A stretch of DNA of 15,631 nt from Acidimicrobiales bacterium (GTDB lineage Bacteria > Actinomycetota > Acidimicrobiia > Acidimicrobiales > Bog-793). The notes under the pieces are model-generated. The model was not told where the DNA came from. It worked only from the letters and a program-made list of their open reading frames with translations, and searched no databases. The translations under genes and the position numbers were made by a program. This document shows positions 1 through 8,903 of this stretch, in pieces (within the stretch, counting starts at the first letter, position 1; each line of letters opens with the position of its first letter). The stretch lies in assembly GCA_030037405.1 (NCBI GenBank), contig JASHRK010000162.1, positions 1 through 15,631 on the forward strand, given 5' to 3'.

Positions 1-364
1 TGTTCATGGCCTTGGCGATCTCGAGCACGGCAGAAGAGAAACGTCGCCACCTGAAATCCGGCTCCGGCCCACTCAGCAAGGCGATCCCAGAGCCGAGGCC
101 GTCGACCCCGACCTGGATGACGGGCCGCGCGAACGAGAGCGACTCGCTCACCCCGTCAGCGATGCGGAGCTGCGGGCGCCTCGAGCGGAGGTCGATCAGC
201 TCCTCGTCGTCGAAGACGGCGTAGGGGGCGAACTTGATGGTCTCCACGAGAGCATCGAACGCCGTGCTGGCGGCGAGCCCCGCGTCCACCCAGCCGTCGA
301 GGACGACGACGAGCACAGGATCCGGCGGCGCCGGCTCACCCGTCATCTCGTACAGCTCGGTCAT
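1..364 (-). CDS. PAC2 family protein, N-terminal part (runs off left edge)
   Basis: This minus-strand gene starts at ATG 364-362 and stays open to the window edge, giving about 121 residues without a stop. The product opens MTELYEMTGEP and then has the hydrophobic strand and DGWVDAG motif (about residues 18-31) typical of PAC2-family proteins, followed by a stretch containing the acidic FDDEEL. PAC2 proteins are related to eukaryotic proteasome assembly chaperone 2 and are common in actinobacteria and archaea; their bacterial role is not settled. The start lies 1 bp after the stop of the phosphotransferase gene, so the two are probably co-transcribed. An in-frame ATG six codons further in is an alternative start. 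No strong ribosome binding site is visible. Family assignment rests on the DGWVDAG motif and overall pattern; the C-terminal part is outside the window. Confidence 0.78.
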   Translation of the reverse strand, partial: MTELYEMTGEPAPPDPVLVVVLDGWVDAGLAASTAFDALVETIKFAPYAVFDDEELIDLRSRRPQLRIADGVSESLSFARPVIQVGVDGLGSGIALLSGPEPDFRWRRFSSAVLEIAKAMN

Positions 365-365
365 C

Positions 366-1394
366 TCACGCCACGCCGGCGAGCGCAGCGTCGGCCGCCT
401 CGGCGAGCCGGTGGACACGCTCGCCGAGGGAGTCGACCGCCGACCTGTCGCCTCCGCCTGCACCCCGTCGGTAGCGAGAGAACACTCCCTGGAGGATGCA
501 GGCAACCTTCCAGTACCCGAAACCCACGTAGTACTCGAGACCTCCGAGATCCCTCCCCGTCAGAGCGGCGTAGCGCTCGCGGAGCTCCTTCCGGCTCGCG
601 AAGCCAGGAGCAAGGGTGGGCGAGACTTCGAGCGCGTTGGTGGCGTCTCCAGCCTCTGACCAGTACACCATCAACAACCCTACGTCCGCGAGGGGATCGC
701 CCAGGGTGCAGATCTCCCAGTCGAGGACGGCGACGACCTTCCCTCCCCCGTCGAGCACGGTGTTGTCGAGGCGGTAGTCGCCATGCACCAGGGTCGTCTC
801 CTGCTGCGCGGGCACAGCGGCCGAGAGCCGCTCGTAGAGCGCGTCCACCAACTCCGCCCGAGGCAGCTCCTCCACCTGCGACCTGTCGAACTGCCCGTGC
901 CACCGTTCCAGCTGGCGGGCGAGATAGCCCTCATGGCGGCCGAGATCGCCAAGACCGGCGGCGTCGAGGTCGACGCGATGGATCTCTCCCAGCACCTCGA
1001 CCAAAGACTCGCTCGCTCGCCACCGACCGGCCTTGTCGAGCCATCGCTCCGCCGCCGCCACGTCGCGCACGACGCGGCCCTGCACGTGCTCCATCACGTA
1101 GAAGGGAGCACCGATGACCCCGGGGTCGTCGCACAACCCGATCGCCGCGGGCACGGGTACCCGGCTTGGCCCGAGGGCGGCGACGACACGATGCTCGCGC
1201 ACCATGTCGTGGGCCGTCGGGAGCACTTCGGCGACAGGAGGTCTGCGCAGCACGACCGTTCGGCCCGAGGTGTCGGCGACGCGGTAGGTGAGGTTCGAGC
1301 GCCCGCCTGCGATGAGCTCGAAGGACAAGGGAGGCGCAAGCCCGGCATGCGCCTGTAGCCACACCGTCGCCGGGCCCTCCTCGATCCCTTCCAC
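366..1394 (-). CDS. Phosphotransferase family protein (APH/choline-kinase fold)
   Basis: The product is about 342 residues from GTG 1394. It has the kinase-like APH fold: a nucleotide-binding loop with GGRSNLTYRV (residues 30-39), a lysine-poor strand VVLRRPP (47-53), the hinge YVMEHVQGRV (99-108), the catalytic loop HGDYRLDN (H204 to N211), and the metal-binding LDWEICTLGDPLADVG (D225). These motifs match the bacterial 'phosphotransferase family' related to the kinase domain of ACAD10/11, often found near acyl-CoA metabolism genes; the substrate is unknown. This is probably not an antibiotic-resistance enzyme. The frame stays open upstream to a TTG at 1481, but the added 29 residues are low complexity and overlap decamer repeats, so I prefer GTG 1394. 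With that start, 109 bp separate it from the M24 peptidase gene; with the TTG the gap is about 22 bp. The PAC2 gene follows 1 bp downstream. Confidence 0.85.
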   Translation of the reverse strand: MEGIEEGPATVWLQAHAGLAPPLSFELIAGGRSNLTYRVADTSGRTVVLRRPPVAEVLPTAHDMVREHRVVAALGPSRVPVPAAIGLCDDPGVIGAPFYVMEHVQGRVVRDVAAAERWLDKAGRWRASESLVEVLGEIHRVDLDAAGLGDLGRHEGYLARQLERWHGQFDRSQVEELPRAELVDALYERLSAAVPAQQETTLVHGDYRLDNTVLDGGGKVVAVLDWEICTLGDPLADVGLLMVYWSEAGDATNALEVSPTLAPGFASRKELRERYAALTGRDLGGLEYYVGFGYWKVACILQGVFSRYRRGAGGGDRSAVDSLGERVHRLAEAADAALAGVA

Positions 1395-1455
1395 CGACGG
1401 GCAATCTATCGAGGAGGCACGAGGGGGGACAGAGCCTCGAAGGCCTCCTGCGCTG

Positions 1456-1510
1456 AGCTCAGGCGAGCCCAGGCCACGCAAGCTCAGGCGAGCTCAGGCG
1501 TGCTCAGGCG
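1456..1510. repeat. Decamer direct repeats between peptidase and phosphotransferase genes
   Basis: The decamer agctcaggcg occurs at 1456-1465, 1481-1490 and 1491-1500. A one-mismatch copy lies at 1501-1510 and a diverged copy (agcccaggcc) at 1466-1475. The phase is 10 bp except for a 5-bp slip at 1476-1480. The last copy supplies the TGA stop codon of the M24 peptidase on the minus strand. This looks like slippage expansion in a gene-end or intergenic stretch; no hairpin or known binding site is recognised. Confidence 0.8.
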
Positions 1511-2657
1511 ACGACGTGGATGGCGTGGTCGGCCGTGTTGCACGCGATGGGTCCGGCGTCCGAGGCGACGACTATGTCCTCGATCCTGGCGCCGAAGCGC
1601 CCGGAGAGATAGATGCCCGGCTCGACCGAGAAGGCGTGGCCGGCGACGATCGGCGTCCGGTTGCCGGACACCATGTAGGGGTCCTCGTGCTCTTCGATGC
1701 CGATCCCGTGCCCGATGCGATGGATGAAGGCGTCGCCATAGCCGGCTCGGTCGATGATCTCCCGGCCTACGGCGTCGACCGACTCGCAGGATGCGCCCAC
1801 TTTCGCCGCCGCCACCGCCTGGCATTGGGCTTCCTCGAGCGTCTCGTACAGCTCCACGAACTCGCCGGGCGGTTCACCCGTGAAGACCGTCCGGGTCGTG
1901 TCCGAGCAGTAGCCAACAGTGTCGCCGAGGTAGTAGCTCCCGCCGAAGTCGCAGACGACCGCCTCTCCCGGCCCGATCACCCGTCCGCCCGGATCATGAT
2001 GAGGGCTCGCAGAATTAGGGCCGCTCCCGACGATGGCGAAGTTGGCACGGCGGTGGCCTTCTGCGACAAGGCGTTCGGCGATCTCGGTCGAGACGCTCGC
2101 CTCGGTCCGGCCGACGAGGGGGATCTCGCCCCCGAGGAGCGCATCGGCAACGCGGTCCGCCGCCGCCCCGGCCGCCTGGAGGGCTGCGATCTCGGCGGCG
2201 TCCTTCACCGACCGAAGAGGCGAGGTGACGGTGCTGGAAGCCCGCCACGACGCCTTCTCGAGCGAGCGTTGCAGCGCCAGCAGGTGAGAAGCCCAGCATC
2301 GGTCGGAGACGGCGAGGGAGGCACGACTCCCGACGATCGAGGCGATCAACTCGATCGGGTCCTCGCTCTCGCGCCAGGGACGGAGCGAGAAGAGCCTCCC
2401 GTCATGAGAGACGCGGGGCGCCTCGATCTCGGGGACGACGAGAGTGGCTTCGTCGTCGACCGGCACGACGAGCATCGTGATCCGTTCGAGCGGCATGGCC
2501 TCGTAGCCCGACAGCCAGGGGAGGTCGGCTCCGAGGGAGAGCAGGAGCGCCTCGACTCCTGCCGCCCGCATGGAATCGCGCACACGGGCCATCCGCTCGC
2601 CTCTGGCGAGGTTCGGGTCGCGGTTCGAGTCGACGGGACCGACGGAGCTCGCGGAAC

Positions 2658-2661
<4 letters not shown>
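1504..2661 (-). CDS. M24 family metallopeptidase (Xaa-Pro aminopeptidase-like)
   Basis: A 385-residue product from GTG 2661. The N-terminal part (about 20-150) looks like a creatinase/prolidase N-terminal domain (SLGADLPWLSGYEAMP). The C-terminal part is the pita-bread M24 fold with all five expected metal ligands visible: D238 (CDFGG), D254 (CSDTTRT), H318 (GHGIG), E347 (VEPGIY) and E361 (RIED). H221/H222 in the PHHDP motif sits where the substrate-binding histidine is expected. It should be a cytosolic two-metal peptidase cleaving X-Pro bonds; the exact substrate is not readable, and creatinase-like or other pita-bread activities cannot be excluded. The GTG overlaps the lipoyl synthase stop by 4 bp (GTGA), implying translational coupling. 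The frame is open further upstream to 2793, but that would lie inside the LipA coding region and adds no M24 sequence. Confidence 0.9.
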
Positions 2662-4274
<1,613 letters not shown>

Positions 4275-5669
4275 CTAGAGCTCAGCGCTCCAGTCGCGTT
4301 TCTCGATCTCCTCGGCAAGCTTGTTAAGAAACGCCGACGCGTAGGCGCCGTCGACCGCCCGGTGATCGAAGGACATCGCCAGCATCCCGACCGAGTGGAT
4401 GGCGATCGCCTCGCTACCGTCAGCCGAGGTTACGACGACAGGACGGCGCCGCACGCCGTCGGTGGAGAGGATGGCGACCTGCGGCTGGTTGATGATCGGC
4501 GCCGTGAGGAAGGTGCCGAAAGGTCCGGGGTTCGTGATCGTGAAGGTCCCGCCGACGACGTCGTCCGCCGAGAGCCTGCGGGTGCGCGCCCGCTGGGCGA
4601 GATCGCTCATCTGGCGGGCGAGACCTCGCAGCGACTGGCCGTCGGCGTTCTTCACGACGGGCACGATGAGGCCCTGGCGGTCGAGGTCGACGGCGATCCC
4701 GAGGTGGACGTCGCGATGAAGGATGAGGGCGTCCGAGCCGACCGACGCGTTCAGCTGGGGATAGTCGCGGAGCAACTCGACGACGGCCCGCGCCACGAAC
4801 GGGAGGTAGCTGAGGCTGAAACCCTCTTCTTCCTTGAAGCGCTCCCTATAGGCTCCGCGCACCTTCTCGACGGCCTCGTAGTCGGCCTCGATGGCGACGA
4901 GGGTGTGGGCGGAGGTCGCCTTCGAGCGCACCATGTGCTCGGCGGTCAGGCGGCGGATGTTCGTGAAGGGGATGACCTCGTCACGCGCCCCGGCGCTTGC
5001 CGGGGCGAAGGCAGCCACGGGAGCCACGGCGGGCGCTGGCTCCTGAGCGAGAGCCGCCCCAGCCTCGCGGCGCGGAGCCGCCTCAGCCTCGCGGCGCGGA
5101 GCCACCACGGCCGGTGCGGCTACGGCCGCCGGCGCCGTCCCGCCCGCGCCGTCGCCCCTCGTGGCGCGGGAGTCGATGAAGGAGAGGACGTCGTTTCTTG
5201 TGATCCTGCCGCCGGCACCCGTGCCCGTGACCTCGGAGGCGTCGATCCCGTTCTCGGTCAAGAGCTTGCGGACCACCGGTGACAGGAGGAGGGAGCGCGC
5301 GCCATCGGGCGAAGGCTCTCTCGCCGGGGCGGGCCCACGAGCGATAGCCGGTGCGGCCTCACGAGCCGGGGCGGGTGGGCTCTCGCTCTCCGGCGCCGGC
5401 GCAGGCTCCGGCGCGGCCGGCTCCCCCGCAGGCACAGAGTCCCCGATGACGGCCAGTCTCGTGCCGACGTCGACGGTGGCGCCCTCCTCGACGAGGATCT
5501 CGGCGAGGACTCCCTCGGCGGGAGAGGGCACCTCGGAGTCGACCTTGTCCGTCGAGACCTCGAAGAGGGGCTCGTCGTGGGCCACCGGCTCGCCCACCTT
5601 CTTAAGCCAGCGGATGATCGTTCCCTCCGTGACCGTCTCGCCGAGTTGCGGCATCGTGATGTCAGCCAA
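4275..5669 (-). CDS. sucB: 2-oxoacid dehydrogenase E2 (dihydrolipoyl acyltransferase)
   Basis: A 464-residue E2 with one lipoyl domain (1-78, lipoyl lysine K42 in TDKVDSEV), an Ala/Pro linker, a peripheral subunit-binding domain (about 126-166, LSPVVRKLLTENGID), a second Ala/Pro/Arg linker, and the catalytic domain (about 230-464) with SFDHRAVDG (H436, D440). It transfers acyl groups from E1 to CoA. Sequence style matches actinobacterial SucB/DlaT, where one E2 can serve pyruvate dehydrogenase with AceE. Whether the acyl group is acetyl, succinyl or branched-chain cannot be read, so the symbol is a family label. The start is TTG 5669, because only it keeps the full lipoyl domain; a strong Shine-Dalgarno (5678-5685) supports it. 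It overlaps the lpd end by 8 bp and its TAG abuts the lipB-lipA ATG. E. coli AceF has three lipoyl domains; this has one. Confidence 0.92.
   Translation of the reverse strand: MADITMPQLGETVTEGTIIRWLKKVGEPVAHDEPLFEVSTDKVDSEVPSPAEGVLAEILVEEGATVDVGTRLAVIGDSVPAGEPAAPEPAPAPESESPPAPAREAAPAIARGPAPAREPSPDGARSLLLSPVVRKLLTENGIDASEVTGTGAGGRITRNDVLSFIDSRATRGDGAGGTAPAAVAAPAVVAPRREAEAAPRREAGAALAQEPAPAVAPVAAFAPASAGARDEVIPFTNIRRLTAEHMVRSKATSAHTLVAIEADYEAVEKVRGAYRERFKEEEGFSLSYLPFVARAVVELLRDYPQLNASVGSDALILHRDVHLGIAVDLDRQGLIVPVVKNADGQSLRGLARQMSDLAQRARTRRLSADDVVGGTFTITNPGPFGTFLTAPIINQPQVAILSTDGVRRRPVVVTSADGSEAIAIHSVGMLAMSFDHRAVDGAYASAFLNKLAEEIEKRDWSAEL
5061..5108. repeat. 24-bp tandem duplication in the E2 linker
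   Basis: Two adjacent 24-bp units (5061-5084 and 5085-5108) share their first 19 bases exactly, starting agcctcgcgg. They encode two PRREAE/GAA-type octapeptides (about residues 191-206) in the flexible linker between the subunit-binding and catalytic domains of E2. This is linker length variation by in-frame duplication. Confidence 0.85.
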
Positions 5670-7071
5670 TGTGCAAACCCCTTCCGGTAAGCGCGATGAC
5701 CGTCTCCCCGAAGCTCTCCGAGAGCGTCGGGTGAGGCTGGATGAAAGGCGCGATGTCGTCCGGCGTCGCCTCCCAGTTGACCGAGAGGTACGCCTGCCCG
5801 AGCTGCTCGGTGACCCACGGACCGACCATGTGCACCCCGAGGAGCCTGCCCGCTCGCCCGTCGGGGCGTCGCTCGCAGATCACCTTCACCATCCCGTCCG
5901 TCTCGCCGAGGATGCGTGCCCGGCTGTTGCCACCGAAGGGGTCCTTCTTCGAGACGACCTCGAGCCCCTTGTCGACGGCGTCTCTCTCCGTCATGCCCAC
6001 GAAGGCGACCTCGGGATGGCAGTAGATGCCCCAGGGGACGGCTCCGTAGTCGAGAGGGACGGCCGGCTCGCCGAGGATCTGCTTGACGACGAGGATGGCC
6101 TCGGCAAAGCCGACATGGGCGAGCTGCGGCGTGGCGACTAGGTCCCCGATGGCGTAGACGCCGGGGGCGGAGGTCTCCATCCACTCGTTGACGGTGACGT
6201 GACCGCGCTCGTCCACGGCGACGCCAGACTCGGGGGACACGAGCCCGTCGGAGAGCGGGCGGCGACCGATCGACATGATCACCGTGTCCACGACGACCTG
6301 CTCGCCCTCGCCGAAACGTACCGTCGTCCCGGACTCGCCCGGTTCGTGACCCTGCACGGCCACGCCGGTCCGCACGGTGATCCCCCGCCGCTTGAAGGCA
6401 CGGACGACCACCTCGGTGACGTCCTCGTCGCAGCCGGGGAGGAGCTTGGGGAGCGCTTCGAGGATCGTCACCTGCACGCCGAGGTCGGCCATCATCGAGG
6501 CGAACTCGCAGCCGATGGCGCCGCCTCCGATGACGGCGACGCTTCCCGGCAGCTCGCTCAGCGAGAGGACCTCGTCGGAGGTCATGACGTACTTGCCGTC
6601 CACGTCGAAACCGAGGAGCGTCCGTGGCACGGACCCCGACGCGAGCACGACGTGACGGCCCTGCAGCTGCTCCCTCGAGCCGTCGGGTGCCGTCACCTCG
6701 ACGACGTGGTCGCCGAGAAGACGTCCTGTGCCCGGAAAGGTCACGTTCTTTCGCTGCTTCATGAGTCCCGACAGGCCCCGGTGGAGCTGGTCGACCACCT
6801 TCTGCTTGCGATCTTGGCTGACGGCGAACTCGACGGCCGGTTGGCTCGCCTGCACCCCGAACTCCTTCGCCCCCGCAACCGTGCGGAAGACGGCCGCCGT
6901 CTCGAGGAACTCCTTGGCGGGGATGCAGCCGCGGTGAAGGCACGTCCCGCCGACCTTGTCCTTCTCGACGACTGCGACCTTCAGACCCGCAGCCCCGGCG
7001 TAGAGCGAGGTGGCGTACCCGCCCGGACCGCCACCGATCACGACGACGTCGAACTCGCTCCCAGTCACCAT
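5662..7071 (-). CDS. lpdA: Dihydrolipoyl dehydrogenase (E3)
   Basis: The product is 469 residues from ATG 7071. It is the FAD/NAD disulfide oxidoreductase that re-oxidises dihydrolipoyl groups on E2 (EC 1.8.1.4). Visible are the N-terminal FAD motif GGGPGGYA (13-20), the redox disulfide GGTCLHRGCIP (C44, C49), the NAD-binding VIGGGAIGCEFA, an FAD-contact region ending YAIGDLVATPQLAH, and the C-terminal catalytic HPTLSE (H447, E452). Length is normal for the family. The frame is open upstream to 7458, but that overlaps cysC out of frame, so ATG 7071 is chosen; it places the Rossmann motif at the usual distance. The 40-bp gap after cysC has no Shine-Dalgarno. TAGGCT, 7 bases before the ATG on the minus strand, could be a -10 of a leaderless internal promoter, but no good -35 is present. 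The gene overlaps the E2 gene by 8 bp. Confidence 0.95.
   Translation of the reverse strand: MVTGSEFDVVVIGGGPGGYATSLYAGAAGLKVAVVEKDKVGGTCLHRGCIPAKEFLETAAVFRTVAGAKEFGVQASQPAVEFAVSQDRKQKVVDQLHRGLSGLMKQRKNVTFPGTGRLLGDHVVEVTAPDGSREQLQGRHVVLASGSVPRTLLGFDVDGKYVMTSDEVLSLSELPGSVAVIGGGAIGCEFASMMADLGVQVTILEALPKLLPGCDEDVTEVVVRAFKRRGITVRTGVAVQGHEPGESGTTVRFGEGEQVVVDTVIMSIGRRPLSDGLVSPESGVAVDERGHVTVNEWMETSAPGVYAIGDLVATPQLAHVGFAEAILVVKQILGEPAVPLDYGAVPWGIYCHPEVAFVGMTERDAVDKGLEVVSKKDPFGGNSRARILGETDGMVKVICERRPDGRAGRLLGVHMVGPWVTEQLGQAYLSVNWEATPDDIAPFIQPHPTLSESFGETVIALTGRGLHIG
5678..5685 (-). promoter_or_regulatory. Ribosome binding site of the TTG-started E2 gene
   Basis: On the minus strand this reads GGAAGGGG, 8 bases ahead of the TTG at 5669-5667. 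It lies inside the 3' end of lpd. It is one of the few strong Shine-Dalgarno sequences in the window and decides the non-ATG start of the E2 gene. Confidence 0.75.
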
Positions 7072-7111
7072 TTGCCGGAGCCTACCGGCGCGAGACGTCC
7101 CGTCCCGTGCG

Positions 7112-7645
7112 TTACACGAGCCCGAGCGCCCGAAGCCGCTCGAGGACTCGGGCCGCCGACTCCTCAGGGGGCTCGCTGCTCGTCTCGAGGACGAGATCGG
7201 GCCTCTCGGGCACCTCGTAGGGCGAGGTGATGCCAGTGAACTCCTCCACCTCGCCTCGCCGTGCCCTCGCGTAGAGGCCCTTCGGGTCTCGCTCTTCGCA
7301 GACGTCGAGCGGCGTCGCCACGTACACCTCGACGAAGGGCACGCCGACGGACTCGTGCCTCGAACGCACTGCCCCCCGCCCGTCTGAGTAGGGGCTGATG
7401 ACCGGGACGAGGCAGAGGTGACCGGCTTGGGACAGGAGCAGGGCCACCTCGCCGACACGGCGGATGTTCTCTCTCCGGTCGATCTCCGAGAAGCTCAGGT
7501 CCGAGCTGAGCCCCTGGCGGACGTCGTCGCTGTCGAGGATCACCGTGCCTACGCCGGTCTTGTCGAGCAGCACCTTCAGCGTCTCGGCGACCGTCGACTT
7601 GCCGGCGCCCGAGAGCCCGGTGAACCAGACCGTCCCGCTCTCCAT
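7112..7645 (-). CDS. cysC: Adenylyl-sulfate (APS) kinase
   Basis: A 177-residue P-loop kinase that phosphorylates APS to PAPS (EC 2.7.1.25). The Walker A motif is GLSGAGKST (10-18). Family motifs follow: DVRQGLSSDLSFSEIDRRENIRRVGEVA (about 41-68), ISPYSDGR (83-90), the lid RDPKGLYARARRGEVEEFTG (119-138), and SPYEVPERPDLVL. The acidic motif after the second strand reads DSDD (38-41), where many CysC proteins have DGDN. The ATG lies 1 bp after the cysN stop, so CysC is a free subunit made after CysN rather than a CysN-CysC fusion as in mycobacteria. No PAPS or APS reductase gene is in the window, so the fate of PAPS (reduction or sulfation) cannot be told here. Confidence 0.95.
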   Translation of the reverse strand: MESGTVWFTGLSGAGKSTVAETLKVLLDKTGVGTVILDSDDVRQGLSSDLSFSEIDRRENIRRVGEVALLLSQAGHLCLVPVISPYSDGRGAVRSRHESVGVPFVEVYVATPLDVCEERDPKGLYARARRGEVEEFTGITSPYEVPERPDLVLETSSEPPEESAARVLERLRALGLV

Positions 7646-7646
7646 G

Positions 7647-8903
7647 TCAGTGGGCGTGCCGGAGGAGCATGCCGGCGCCGACTGTGGCGTTGCTCGTCTC
7701 GTCCACGAGGATGAAGCTGCCGGTGGCGCGGTTCACGCGGTACTCGTCGTAGAAGAGCGGCGACTGGGTGCGCAGCTCGACGCGCCCGATGTCGTTGAGG
7801 GCGAGCTCTCGCGACTCCTGATCGCGGTGGAGGGTGTTCACGTCGAGGCGGTACCTCACCTCGCGCACGAGCGCCCGCGACCACCTCGTCGTGTGCTTGA
7901 GAACGACCTTCGCCCCCGCTGCGAGAGGCCTCTCCGACATCCAGCAGACCATAGCGGAGAGGTCCTGGCTCACGAACGGCCGGTTGTGGACGCGACAGAT
8001 CATGTCACCTCTCGAGATGTCGAGATCGTCGGCGAGCCGGACGACGACCGACTGGGGCGGGAAGGCCTCCTCGACGGGGCCGTCCGCCGTCTCGATCGCC
8101 TCCACGGTGCTCGTGAAACCCGACGGCATCACAGCGATCTCGTCTCCCACCTCGAGGACGCCGCTTGCGATCTGGCCGGCGTAGCCCCGGAAGTCGTGGA
8201 GGCCGCCGGCAGACATCGGGCGGATCACCCACTGCACGGGGAAGCGGAGGTCGATGAGGTTGCGGTCCGAGCTGATGTGCACCTCCTCGAGGTGGTGCAG
8301 GAGCGCCGGCCCGTCGTACCACTTCATCTCGAGCGAGCGGTCGACGATGTTGTCCCCGACGAGAGCGGAGATGGGGATGCACGTCACGTCGTGCACCTCG
8401 AGGCGGGTGGTGAAGTTGTCGAACTCGCGGCGGATGCTCTCGAAACGTGCCCTGTCGTAGTCGACGAGGTCCATCTTGTTGACGCAGAGGACGAGGTGGC
8501 GGATGCCGAGGAGGGAGGCCACCGTGGCGTGGCGGCGCGTCTGCTCGGTCGGGCCGTTGCGAGCGTCGACGAGAAGCACGACGAGATCGGAGGTCGAGCA
8601 GCCGGTGACCATGTTCCGCGTGTGCTGGGTATGGCCCGGGGTGTCGGCGATGATGAACTTCCGCTTCGGCGTGGCAAAGTAGCGGTAGGCGACGTCGATC
8701 GTGATCCCCTGCTCACGCTCCGCCCGGAGACCGTCGGTGAGGAGGGCGAGGTTGACGTACTCGTCGCCGCGGGCCATGGAGGAGCGCTCGACCGCCTCCA
8801 GCTGGTCCTCGAAGACCTGCTTGGAGTCGTAGAGGAGCCGGCCGATGAGGGTGGACTTGCCGTCGTCGACGGACCCTGCCGTGGCGAAACGCAGCAGCTC
8901 CAT
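7647..8903 (-). CDS. cysN: Sulfate adenylyltransferase, GTPase subunit
   Basis: The 418-residue product is the GTP-hydrolysing subunit of ATP sulfurylase (EC 2.7.7.4), which with CysD makes APS from ATP and sulfate. It is an EF-Tu-like GTPase with G1 GSVDDGKS (10-17), G2 GITID (66-70), G3 DTPGH (87-91) and G4 NKMD (142-145), followed by beta-barrel domains. It ends without the APS kinase domain that is fused in some actinobacteria. The ATG overlaps the cysD stop by one base (TGATG), and GAGAGGG sits 9 bases upstream inside cysD. The next gene, cysC, starts 1 bp after the stop, so the three cys genes form one tight translational unit. Confidence 0.96.
   Translation of the reverse strand: MELLRFATAGSVDDGKSTLIGRLLYDSKQVFEDQLEAVERSSMARGDEYVNLALLTDGLRAEREQGITIDVAYRYFATPKRKFIIADTPGHTQHTRNMVTGCSTSDLVVLLVDARNGPTEQTRRHATVASLLGIRHLVLCVNKMDLVDYDRARFESIRREFDNFTTRLEVHDVTCIPISALVGDNIVDRSLEMKWYDGPALLHHLEEVHISSDRNLIDLRFPVQWVIRPMSAGGLHDFRGYAGQIASGVLEVGDEIAVMPSGFTSTVEAIETADGPVEEAFPPQSVVVRLADDLDISRGDMICRVHNRPFVSQDLSAMVCWMSERPLAAGAKVVLKHTTRWSRALVREVRYRLDVNTLHRDQESRELALNDIGRVELRTQSPLFYDEYRVNRATGSFILVDETSNATVGAGMLLRHAH

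Noticed and set aside
366..1394. Aminoglycoside resistance gene
   Set aside because: The APH fold is clear, but the motifs match the general ACAD10/11-like phosphotransferase family and nothing links it to a resistance context.
5258..6943. 561-residue minus-strand frame over lpd and E2
   Set aside because: It is out of frame with both real genes and strongly Arg-rich; a shadow.
7072..7458. Upstream extension of lpd by 129 residues
   Set aside because: It overlaps cysC on the same strand out of frame, is Ser/Arg-rich, and would put the FAD motif far from the N-terminus.
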